From assembly GCA_006226265.1 (NCBI GenBank), contig SBHH01000195.1, forward strand, positions 1 through 13,396: a stretch of 13,396 nucleotides of DNA. The letters are read 5' to 3'. Position 1 is the first letter of the stretch. Each line of letters opens with the position of its first letter. Positions 1 through 6,384 of this stretch are shown in pieces. The notes under the pieces were generated by a model. The model was not told where the DNA came from and did not search any database. It saw only the letters and a list, made by a program, of their open reading frames with translations. The position numbers were made by a program, and so were the translations under genes. The DNA comes from Alphaproteobacteria bacterium. GTDB taxonomy: Bacteria > Pseudomonadota > Alphaproteobacteria > Sneathiellales > Sneathiellaceae.

Positions 1-1
1 C

Positions 2-976
2 CATGGCTACCGCCTCGTGGTCGGGATCAGCAATGCGGAAGTGGAAGAGCTGGGCGAGGTTTTATCGGGTAGTCTCGCCTGGGCCTTTCTCGGCGGGACA
101 TTGCTGGCGATTGCAGGCGCCGCCGTTTTTGCCGTGCGGGCCCGCCGGCGCCTTTCAATCATCAGCCATACAATGGAACAGGCATCGCGTGGAAATCTCT
201 CTGTCCGCATCCCGCTGGTCGGCAATAACGACGACATCGACCGCATCGCAACAAATGTGAACGACGCGCTCGGCAATCTCGCTATTGCGGTCGAGGGCAT
301 GCGTCAGGTCAGCGCCGATATCGCCCATGATCTCAAGATGCCGCTAAACCGCCTCAAAATCATTATCGAGGGCGCGTCACTCAAAAGCGGGCGTGGAGAA
401 GACGTAAGCGCGGACCTCGAAGCTGCTGCCCAGGAAAGTGACCGCATCAACGAAACCTTTTCCGCGCTTCTCCGGATTACCCAGATTGAGAGCGGTGCTC
501 GCCGCGCCCGTTTTCATCAGATCGATGTGGCCGAGGTGCTCGAAAATACGGGCTCCGTTTATTCTGATGTTGCAGAGGATGCCGGCATGGTGCTCGCATT
601 GGCAACAGAAAAGGGACGCGAGCGGCTTCTACCGGGAGACAAGGAGTTGCTGACGCAGATGTTTGCCAATCTCATCGAGAATGTGATCCGCCATTGTCCG
701 TCGGGAACGGAAATCCTGCTCGACTGCCACGTGACGGGCGAAAGCCTCGATATCTCGATTGCCGATACAGGTCCCGGAATCCCGGAGATCGAACGGAAAA
801 AGGTTTTTCGGCGCCTCTACCGGCTGGAAAAAAGCCGAACGACGCCTGGCTCCGGCCTTGGCCTCAGCATGGTCAAGGCCATCGCTGATCTGCACGGTGC
901 GGAAATTCTGCTTCTGGATAACGAACCGGGCCTCAAGGTCTCGATCCGCTTTCCGCTGCAAAGTCATCAGTTTTAA
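2..976 (+). CDS. Sensor histidine kinase, 5' end outside window
   Basis: This is the C-terminal part of a membrane-bound two-component sensor kinase that autophosphorylates on histidine and passes phosphate to a response regulator. The reading frame is open from base 2, and its first residues (GYRLVVGISNAEVEEL) look like the end of a periplasmic sensor domain, so the true start lies upstream. In the visible fragment, a transmembrane helix spans about residues 24-45 and a HAMP linker about 46-98. The HisKA H-box SADIAHDLKMPLNRLK has the phosphorylated histidine at about residue 109. The HATPase domain has an N-box (NLIENVIRH, about 223), G1 box DTGPGIP (about 255) and G2 box GSGLGLSM. The overall type is like PmrB/QseC-class kinases. 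The partner regulator would be expected upstream, outside the window. The PAP2 phosphatase gene follows after 48 bases and may be cotranscribed. The signal sensed is unknown. Confidence 0.93.
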   Translation, partial: HGYRLVVGISNAEVEELGEVLSGSLAWAFLGGTLLAIAGAAVFAVRARRRLSIISHTMEQASRGNLSVRIPLVGNNDDIDRIATNVNDALGNLAIAVEGMRQVSADIAHDLKMPLNRLKIIIEGASLKSGRGEDVSADLEAAAQESDRINETFSALLRITQIESGARRARFHQIDVAEVLENTGSVYSDVAEDAGMVLALATEKGRERLLPGDKELLTQMFANLIENVIRHCPSGTEILLDCHVTGESLDISIADTGPGIPEIERKKVFRRLYRLEKSRTTPGSGLGLSMVKAIADLHGAEILLLDNEPGLKVSIRFPLQSHQF

Positions 977-1024
977 CAAAGAATTAAGTCGCAGTAGCTC
1001 CAATTGGCTCTTACAGGACAGATT

Positions 1025-1621
1025 ATGGAAACGGCATTCCCCTGGAACTTAACATTATTTCATCTGATCAACGGCCCGGCAAACCCGTCGCCCGCCCTTC
1101 TGGAAGTAGCCAAGGCTCTTGCCGTCCTGCCCCCCTGGGGTGCGATTGTCCTGCTCATCTTCTGCTGGCTCTACGGCAACAGAGAAAAACAACGAGCGGT
1201 TATGATTGCCGGTCTGGCACTTCTTCTCGGCCTTGGGCTCAACTTCCTGATCGGCGCAATTTATTACTCCCCAAGACCGTTTGCCGTTGGTATCGGCAAC
1301 AACCTGTACCCGCATGATCTGGAGAGTTCTTTCCCGAGTGATCATGCAACCTTTCTCTGGAGCCTCGGGATTTCTCTTCTCCTGGCCGGCCCCCTCCGGG
1401 GCTTTGGATGGCTTTTTGTGGTGCTCGGACTTGCAACGGCCTGGGCCCGCGTCTTTCTAGGCGTGCACTTTCCGCTCGACATGGCGGGCGCGCTTGTAAC
1501 GGCATTCATTGCCGCGTTCCTCAGCCATTCCTTTGCCGCGAGATTCGGCGGCGCCCCCTTTCGCCTATCTGACGCGGTGAACGGGTGGCTTCGGCATTAT
1601 CTGCCAGGCGGCGGGCAATAA
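1025..1621 (+). CDS. PAP2-family phosphatase, undecaprenyl-diphosphatase-like
   Basis: This is a 198-residue integral-membrane phosphatase of the PAP2/BcrC-YbjG type, which typically dephosphorylates undecaprenyl diphosphate or related lipid phosphates on the outer face of the inner membrane. The three PAP2 motifs are visible: YYSPRPF (RP at about residues 84-85), SSFPSDHAT (about 102-109), and ARVFLGVHFPLD (R142, H148, D152). Several hydrophobic segments (about 40-50, 58-80, 110-122, 128-140, 153-170) fit a 5-6 helix protein of normal length. I chose the ATG at 1025 because AGGA lies at 1015-1018, six bases upstream; an in-frame TTG at 1004 would add seven residues but has no ribosome site. 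Placement 48 bases after a sensor kinase suggests co-regulation with envelope or peptide stress, which is an inference. The substrate (undecaprenyl-PP versus phosphatidyl phosphate) is not proven. Confidence 0.9.
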   Translation: METAFPWNLTLFHLINGPANPSPALLEVAKALAVLPPWGAIVLLIFCWLYGNREKQRAVMIAGLALLLGLGLNFLIGAIYYSPRPFAVGIGNNLYPHDLESSFPSDHATFLWSLGISLLLAGPLRGFGWLFVVLGLATAWARVFLGVHFPLDMAGALVTAFIAAFLSHSFAARFGGAPFRLSDAVNGWLRHYLPGGGQ

Positions 1622-1647
1622 AAAACCTCCGGCCCTAAAGCCGGAGG
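1620..1647 (-). terminator. Intrinsic terminator for the acid phosphatase gene
   Basis: An 8-bp perfect stem CCTCCGGC/GCCGGAGG (1626-1633 with 1640-1647) with a 6-base loop is followed, reading on the minus strand, by six T residues (A at 1620-1625). This fits rho-independent termination of the leftward acid phosphatase gene. The T tract overlaps the stop codon of the rightward PAP2 gene. On the plus strand the hairpin is not followed by a T run, so termination there would be weaker. Confidence 0.85.
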
Positions 1648-1673
1648 CCGCTTGGTGCTCTTCCATGAGATGT

Positions 1674-2519
1674 TTATTCTTTCGGTTCCCAGTAACTCAT
1701 GGAATCGAGCTTCATCTTGCGTTTTTCGTCGCCGGAAAGCTTGAAGTTATAGCCAAAGGCTGCTGCTTCCCAGGAACCATACATCGGGTTTGCGATGGTG
1801 ATCCATTTCGATGCCCAATAGTCCTTGTATGTATCGATGAGGGCCGCCCGATCAGCAATCGTCGCATCCCTTGCGGTCACGAAATCGCTTAGGTTATCGC
1901 CGACCTGCAAGACAATGCGATAGTCCTTCGCGACATGGACACGCCGCGCGCTCTTGTCAGAGCCCCAGTCGTTTTCACCGCGCATGAGAACCGTATCGAT
2001 CTTGTCATTCACATAATAGCCAAGATTTTTAAGGTTCTTGCGGGTGCCTTCTTCTTCCGGGGCTTTCCGGTTGGAAACGTAGAAAACTTCAACTCCCCTG
2101 GAATGGGCGTAATCGATGAACTCCTTCGATCCCGGAATTGCCTTCGAAGTGGCGGAATTAACGAACGGCCCCCAGGTTTTGGAACTGTAGCCCTTGTTTG
2201 CCTTGATCAACCAGGCCTCATAGGCGGAGTTGTCAAGAACTGTCTCGTCAATATCGAGGATAACTGCCGGCGGCATGTCGCCGAAGCCGTCTTTCTGTTC
2301 GGTTGCGGCTGTCCAGCCTTTGTCAGCAAGACCCTTGTCGAGCATGATCTCGGCCAGCTTATAAGCGGCCAGAGCATTGGCCTTGAATTCGACGGCTGTC
2401 TGCGTCCAGAGCGTCGCATTGGTGAGATCGTTCTCCTCTGCCTGAGCACTATGGCCGAGGGCAAGACCGCCCACAACCAGTGCGACGGCGAAGGCCGAAG
2501 TGCGAAATACAGTTTTCAT
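1674..2519 (-). CDS. Secreted acid phosphatase, e(P4)/class B HAD family
   Basis: This 281-residue HAD-superfamily phosphatase resembles the 5'-nucleotidase lipoprotein e(P4) group, which removes phosphate from nucleotides such as NMN or AMP outside the cytoplasm. The N-terminus is a Sec signal peptide with probable cleavage after HSAQA (about residue 27). There is no lipobox cysteine, so it should be soluble periplasmic rather than lipid-anchored as in Haemophilus. Catalytic motifs: VILDIDETVLDNS (D89 and D91), VFYVSNRK (S149/N150 region), and VGDNLSDF (D208, D212), with K198 just before. The start at 2519 (MKTVFRTS) follows a GGGAG ribosome site and gives a clean signal peptide; an upstream ATG would place extra residues before it. 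It ends in an intrinsic terminator. It lies downstream of a nucleobase-type permease on the same strand, but a terminator separates them. Confidence 0.9.
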   Translation of the reverse strand: MKTVFRTSAFAVALVVGGLALGHSAQAEENDLTNATLWTQTAVEFKANALAAYKLAEIMLDKGLADKGWTAATEQKDGFGDMPPAVILDIDETVLDNSAYEAWLIKANKGYSSKTWGPFVNSATSKAIPGSKEFIDYAHSRGVEVFYVSNRKAPEEEGTRKNLKNLGYYVNDKIDTVLMRGENDWGSDKSARRVHVAKDYRIVLQVGDNLSDFVTARDATIADRAALIDTYKDYWASKWITIANPMYGSWEAAAFGYNFKLSGDEKRKMKLDSMSYWEPKE

Positions 2520-2663
2520 GATATGCTCCCGTCTTGAGAAACTGATGGCCGCCTGCGGCAATGAGACTTGGGATATGTCCGCAAGTATTCGGCCGGAATG
2601 GATATTTCGTCAGAAACGAGCGGAATACACAATATCTATTTTGCACAATTATGACGCGCGCAT

Positions 2664-2700
2664 AAAAAGAGGCGCCGGCCTCCCGGCGCCTCCGTATTTT
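2664..2700 (-). terminator. Intrinsic terminator after NCS1 permease
   Basis: A 10-bp perfect stem GAGGCGCCGG/CCGGCGCCTC (2669-2678 with 2683-2692) with a 4-base loop is followed on the minus strand by five T residues (A at 2664-2668) and preceded by AAAA. It lies just past the permease stop. On the plus strand it is also followed by a TTTT run (2697-2700), so it could work both ways, but no rightward gene enters it. It separates the permease and acid phosphatase transcripts. Confidence 0.85.
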
Positions 2701-2724
2701 AATTTGCGTGACGTGGTGCAGAGC

Positions 2725-4149
2725 CTATTTCTTCGCAATCAGGTAATAGATTGCACCGCCAAGCGCCGCGCCAATGACCCAGGCATAGCCGGACAGGAAC
2801 TGCAGATCCGGCACCCAGACGGTGCAGACCGAGAAGATCGCCGTGATCGCGAAAGCGAACAAGGCCCGCTTGTTCCAGCCGTTGTCATAGTAATACTGGC
2901 CGCTCGGATCAGCCGTGAAGAGCTGCTGGATATCCAGCTTGCCATGCTTGACCATGTAATAATCGACGATCATGATCCCGTAAACCGGAGCCAGAATGGC
3001 GCCGAGCGTGTTCACGAAGCTGAAGATGCCGATCTGGCTGATGGTCGAAACCCAGAGCCCGCCGATGATCAAGGCAAAGCCGGAGGTGATCAGACCGCCG
3101 ATACGGAAGTTGATCTTCTGCGGCATCAGGTTGGCAAGGTCATAGGCCGGCGGAACGAAGTTCGCCACAAGATTGATGCCGACCGTTGCGGCGAAAAACA
3201 TGATTGCGGCCACGATGGTGAGTGGTAGCGAATCCACCCGGCTGATGATATCCGTCGGGCTGGTCAGCGTCTCGCCCCAGATGGCAACCGTTCCCGCCGT
3301 CACGACCAGCGCGATCAGCGAGAAGAAGGCGATGTTGAGCGGCAGGCCGATAAGATTGCCCTTTTTCATGTCGCCTTGCGTCTTCACGAAGCGGGAGAAG
3401 TCACCGTAATTGATCACGACCGCCGCAAAATAGGCGATCATCGTTCCGACAACCGCAAGGAAAGCCGCAAAGCCACCGCCTTCATGATTGCCCATGCCCT
3501 GAAAGATATTGCCAAGTTCCGAGAAGAGGCCGGAGCCCGCCTTCACCCAGATCACGACAGCAAGGATAATCATCACGATATAAACGAACGGCCCTGCGAG
3601 ATTGAGGAATTTGGAAATCCAGTCAACACCATTCCAGAAGAGCCAGATCTGGAACGCCCAGACCAGTAGGAAGGAAATCCAGTCGATGCCGGACATGCCA
3701 AGGAACATGGCCCCCTCACTCTTTCCGAAGATCGACCCTAACAGGAGCGATACCGCGGTGGAGGCAAAGTAGGTCTGCGCGCCGTACCAGAAAATGGCGA
3801 CAATGGCCCGGACAATGGCCGGAAAATTCGCGCCGCGCACACCCATACTGGCACGCGCCATCACAGGGAAAGGAATGCCATATTCCACGCTCGGCTTGCC
3901 CATCAGATTGACCAGCCACATGATAAAGGCACCGGCGATCAGGAGGGCCGCGAAAACGACCCAGCCGTTGAGGCCGTAGGAAATGAACAGGGACGCCGCC
4001 AGCGTATAGCCGAACAGGCTCTGCACGTCATTGGCCCAGACATTGAAAATTTCGAACCACCCCCAGGTCCGCTTTTCACGCGGGATCGGAGCAAGGTCTT
4101 CATTATAAAGGCTGGGATCTCTATTCTGGATATTTAGTTCGTCACTCAT
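2725..4149 (-). CDS. NCS1 family nucleobase/allantoin-type permease
   Basis: This 474-residue inner-membrane symporter belongs to the nucleobase:cation-symport-1 family (relatives transport uracil, cytosine, allantoin, hydantoins or thiamine with H+ or Na+). Family landmarks are clear at the N-terminus: NEDLAPIPREKRTWGWFEIF (about residues 16-35), NDVQSLFGYTLAASLF, VEYGIPFPVMARASMGVRGA, and the FWYGAQTYF segment. These are followed by about twelve hydrophobic helices and a final VIGAALGGAIYYLIAKK tail. Length is normal for the family. The start at 4149 has a strong purine-rich ribosome site (AGGGGGGGTAGCC on the minus strand). The exact substrate cannot be read from the sequence; helix residues contacting ligand would have to be compared with Mhp1 and PucI. 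A hairpin with an 11-bp stem lies in the leader, and the gene ends at a strong terminator, so it is probably monocistronic. Confidence 0.92.
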   Translation of the reverse strand: MSDELNIQNRDPSLYNEDLAPIPREKRTWGWFEIFNVWANDVQSLFGYTLAASLFISYGLNGWVVFAALLIAGAFIMWLVNLMGKPSVEYGIPFPVMARASMGVRGANFPAIVRAIVAIFWYGAQTYFASTAVSLLLGSIFGKSEGAMFLGMSGIDWISFLLVWAFQIWLFWNGVDWISKFLNLAGPFVYIVMIILAVVIWVKAGSGLFSELGNIFQGMGNHEGGGFAAFLAVVGTMIAYFAAVVINYGDFSRFVKTQGDMKKGNLIGLPLNIAFFSLIALVVTAGTVAIWGETLTSPTDIISRVDSLPLTIVAAIMFFAATVGINLVANFVPPAYDLANLMPQKINFRIGGLITSGFALIIGGLWVSTISQIGIFSFVNTLGAILAPVYGIMIVDYYMVKHGKLDIQQLFTADPSGQYYYDNGWNKRALFAFAITAIFSVCTVWVPDLQFLSGYAWVIGAALGGAIYYLIAKK

Positions 4150-4176
4150 GGCTACCCCCCCTAAACTTAAGCCATT

Positions 4177-4208
4177 GAAAGTCCTGCACTTGATGGTTGC
4201 AGGCTTTC
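4177..4208 (-). promoter_or_regulatory. Hairpin in the permease leader / shared upstream region
   Basis: GAAAG(t)CCTGCA at 4177-4188 is the inverted complement of TGCAGGCTTTC at 4198-4208, giving an 11-bp stem with a single bulged base and a 9-base loop. It sits about 28 bases before the permease start codon, close to its ribosome site. It has no adjacent T run, so it is not a terminator. It could be an operator dyad or a 5' UTR structure. I do not recognise it as a known riboswitch. Confidence 0.5.
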
Positions 4209-4237
4209 ACCCCTTGCGGTACTATCGCAGGAACGAG

Positions 4238-4256
4238 CGTGCAATATTACGTGCAA
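4238..4256. repeat. Tandem CGTGCAA direct repeat, 12-base period
   Basis: CGTGCAA occurs at 4238-4244 and again at 4250-4256, separated by TATTA, in the region between the divergent permease and recombinase-like genes. A 12-base spacing puts the copies slightly over one helical turn apart, as in some tandem regulator-binding sites. No regulator for it is evident here, so function is unassigned. Confidence 0.4.
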
Positions 4257-4292
4257 AAGTCAAGAAATTTTTGAACCATGAGGGGTCGAGAA

Positions 4293-4847
4293 ATGAAGAT
4301 TGGCTATGCTCGGGTTTCTGCGAAATGGTATCAGAGCGAACTGCAGGTCATCGAACTTGAGAATCAGGGCTGTGATAAGATCTGGCGCGAAAATCTGAGT
4401 ACAGATGAAAATTCGGAAGGTCGCCTTATGGCATTTCTGGATCAGATATCGCCGGGCGATACTGTCGTTGCGACCCGCGTCGCCTCCGTCGCCCATTCCC
4501 CGGCAGAGCTTCTTTTCCTGCTGGAGGAAATTCAGGACCGGGGCGGTTATTTCCGCTCGCTCACCGAACCCTGGGCGGATACGCGGGGGCCGTCGGGCCA
4601 TCTTGTCATCAATACGTTAAGGGGCGTCATCGATTTCGAACTGACGCTTGCTGGCTTCAAGAACCGTGATGAAGCGGATCGTCCCCATTCCTTCGGCGTT
4701 AGCCCGGGGCGTCCGCGCGCGCTTACCGAGCGTCAGAAATATGAAGCCATGGTGCAGCTTAAAATCGGCAAGTCCGCCGCGGAGATCGGCCGGATGCTGG
4801 GCGTGAGCCGGAGCACCATTTCCCGCCTCAAAACCCTGCTACGCTAG
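4293..4847 (+). CDS. Serine-recombinase-like protein with degenerate active site
   Basis: This 184-residue protein has the resolvase/invertase layout: an N-terminal catalytic-fold domain (residues 1 to about 125) and a Hin-like helix-turn-helix (about 139-184; GRPRALTERQKYEAM, then SAAEIGRMLGVSRSTISRL). The nucleophile region MKIGYARVSA is intact, with R7 and S9, and R44 is present. The DRLGR motif of gamma-delta resolvase reads A64-S65-V66-A67-H68, so the D67, R68 and R71 equivalents are all replaced; the ER pair on helix E reads E116-L117. Strand-exchange chemistry is therefore doubtful, and a DNA-binding or regulatory role is a reasonable inference. I chose ATG 4293 because the family starts MKIGYARVS and GAGGGGTCGAG precedes it; ATG 4278 adds five residues without a ribosome site. 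No crossover sites, transposase or inverted repeats flank it. It is divergent from the permease gene. Confidence 0.85.
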   Translation: MKIGYARVSAKWYQSELQVIELENQGCDKIWRENLSTDENSEGRLMAFLDQISPGDTVVATRVASVAHSPAELLFLLEEIQDRGGYFRSLTEPWADTRGPSGHLVINTLRGVIDFELTLAGFKNRDEADRPHSFGVSPGRPRALTERQKYEAMVQLKIGKSAAEIGRMLGVSRSTISRLKTLLR

Positions 4848-4997
4848 CGCGAATGGCATTCCCTTAAAAAAGCAAAAGTCACATGGACGCCATAATGTTT
4901 ATCCATTTGACCATTGCCATCTCATGTCCCGGCAGCTATGTCGATAAGGGACCAGGATTAAGAGATAAGAAGCCGAATTCTGGCCGGGAATGGAGTT

Positions 4998-5987
4998 ATG
5001 AAAGCATATTGGTTTGAAAAGGCGGGTGAAGCCGCCGATGTCCTGCAATCCGGCGAGATGCCGCAAGCGGAGCCTGGCCCTGACGAAGTGACGGTCCGCA
5101 TGATCTGCTCGGCAGTGAACCCGACGGATGTCAAACGTCGCGAAACAGGCCGCGAGCTTGGGCGGTTCGATCGCATCATCCCGAATAACGATGGCAGCGG
5201 CATTATCGAAGCTGTGGGCGTCAATGTAGACCCCGCACGTATCGGCGGCCGCGTCTGGATTTTCGGTGCCCAGGCGATGCGCCCTCATGGTACGGCGGCG
5301 GAATATTGCACGCTTCCCGCCCGCCTCGCGCGTCCTCTTTCCGATAACCAGTCCTTTGCCGACGGTGCCTGCCTCGGCGTGCCCGCTGTGACCGCAAGCC
5401 ACGGGATTTTTGCGGACGGCCCAATGGAGGGGAAAACCATACTGATCACCGGCGGCAGCGGCCGGGTCGGGCGCTATGCGGTTCAGATGGCGCATCTTGC
5501 GGGCGCAACCGTTATCGCGACCGCAGGCACGGCAGAGAAGGTTGCAGAAATAAAAGACCTCGGCGCCGATCACGCCCTCAACTATAAGAGCGATAACATT
5601 GTCCATGCTGTGAAGGAGGTTACCTCCGGCAAGGGCGTGGACCGCATTCTGGATGTCGCCTTTGGTGCCAATATCATGGATGCGCCAGAGCTTGTCCGCG
5701 ATAACGGAGTTATTGCCTCCTACAGTTCCGACGGGATGCCGAGGCCGGAAATTCCCTTCACCGCGCTGATGTACAAAAACGTACTGATACGCCCCTTTGC
5801 CATCTTTGGCCTGCAGCAAAAAGCACAAGCCGCCGCCTTCGCTCATGTCGAAGGGCTGCTCAACGAGAGCAGGCTCCGTCACAAGGTGGGGCATGAATTC
5901 GCCTTCGACGAGATGATTGCAGCAAATGAAGCGATTGCGAAAGGCGATGCGGGCGGGGTCTGCCTCGTCAGGATCGCGGACGAGTAG
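4998..5987 (+). CDS. Zinc-independent MDR oxidoreductase, NADPH:quinone-reductase-like
   Basis: This 329-residue cytoplasmic enzyme belongs to the medium-chain dehydrogenase/reductase superfamily, quinone oxidoreductase branch, which uses NADPH to reduce quinones or enone-type electrophiles. The N-terminal GroES-like domain includes AVNPTDVKRRETG (about residues 39-51) and NNDGSGIIEAVG (about 63-74). The Rossmann domain has ILITGGSGRVGRYAVQMA (about 148-165), with the GxGxxG-like turn at 152-158, followed by the DLGADHALNYK segment. The structural and catalytic zinc cysteines of alcohol dehydrogenases are absent, as expected for this branch. The start MKAYWFEKAGEA is typical. The lipoprotein gene begins four bases after its stop, so the two are probably cotranscribed. 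The physiological substrate is unknown. Confidence 0.9.
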   Translation: MKAYWFEKAGEAADVLQSGEMPQAEPGPDEVTVRMICSAVNPTDVKRRETGRELGRFDRIIPNNDGSGIIEAVGVNVDPARIGGRVWIFGAQAMRPHGTAAEYCTLPARLARPLSDNQSFADGACLGVPAVTASHGIFADGPMEGKTILITGGSGRVGRYAVQMAHLAGATVIATAGTAEKVAEIKDLGADHALNYKSDNIVHAVKEVTSGKGVDRILDVAFGANIMDAPELVRDNGVIASYSSDGMPRPEIPFTALMYKNVLIRPFAIFGLQQKAQAAAFAHVEGLLNESRLRHKVGHEFAFDEMIAANEAIAKGDAGGVCLVRIADE

Positions 5988-5991
5988 TCTT

Positions 5992-6384
5992 ATGATGGCG
6001 CGCGTGTCAGGTGTCGGCAAAAGCATTCTGTTGATGCTCTGCCTCACATCCTTGCTTGCCGCCTGCAATTTGAAAAAAGCTGACGAAACGGTGAGTTCGG
6101 TTACCTACAACTGCCCATCCGGCAATAAAATGCAGGCAACCTATATCACGCGCCCGCCCACAACAGGAAAGGACGGACGCCCCGTGCCGGAAGGTTCGGT
6201 GCGTCTTTCCCTCAACGACGGTCCGGAAACAACCCTTTCACAGACTATCGCCGCCAGCGGCATTCGGTTCGCGGACAAGGATGAGCATCTCGTCTTCTGG
6301 AGCAAGGGACGCGATGCCTTTATCCTCCGGCAGGGCGCGATCGATCCGAACTTTAAGGAGTGCATGGCCGTCGATCCCGCCTAA
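5992..6384 (+). CDS. MliC-family lysozyme-inhibitor lipoprotein
   Basis: This is a 130-residue lipoprotein. The signal peptide SILLMLCLTSLLAAC ends in a lipobox, with Cys25 as the lipidation site. The mature part matches the MliC/PliC (C-type lysozyme inhibitor) fold: YNCPSGNKMQATYI near residue 39 and the signature SGIRFADKDEHLVFWSKG, followed by DAFIL. A second cysteine near the end (about residue 124) can pair with Cys41, as in the family. MliC-type proteins sit in the outer membrane, inhibit lysozyme by inserting a conserved loop into its active site, and protect peptidoglycan. Two adjacent ATGs (5992 and 5995) are possible starts; both leave the signal peptide intact, and neither has a strong ribosome site, so translational coupling to the oxidoreductase four bases upstream is likely. 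Its stop overlaps that of the opposing DUF1989 gene. Confidence 0.82.
   Translation: MMARVSGVGKSILLMLCLTSLLAACNLKKADETVSSVTYNCPSGNKMQATYITRPPTTGKDGRPVPEGSVRLSLNDGPETTLSQTIAASGIRFADKDEHLVFWSKGRDAFILRQGAIDPNFKECMAVDPA

Noticed and set aside
1255..1285. Missing lysine of the KxxxxxxRP motif in the PAP2 protein
   Set aside because: The BcrC/YbjG-like branch, as I recall it, commonly has LIG...PRPF without that lysine, so this is not a sign of inactivation.
4238..4258. Sigma-54-like promoter on the minus strand (TTGCACG...TTGCA)
   Set aside because: The GG/GC spacing is one base too long, and the first G of the GG element is T.
4293..4847. Mobile element around the recombinase-like gene
   Set aside because: No terminal inverted repeats, target duplications, transposase or cargo genes were seen on either side, and base composition looks like that of its neighbours.
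4899..6068. 389-residue minus-strand open frame opposite the MDR oxidoreductase
   Set aside because: It has no recognisable domain, no plausible ribosome site, and lies antisense to a clear, full-length oxidoreductase; codon-bias shadow.
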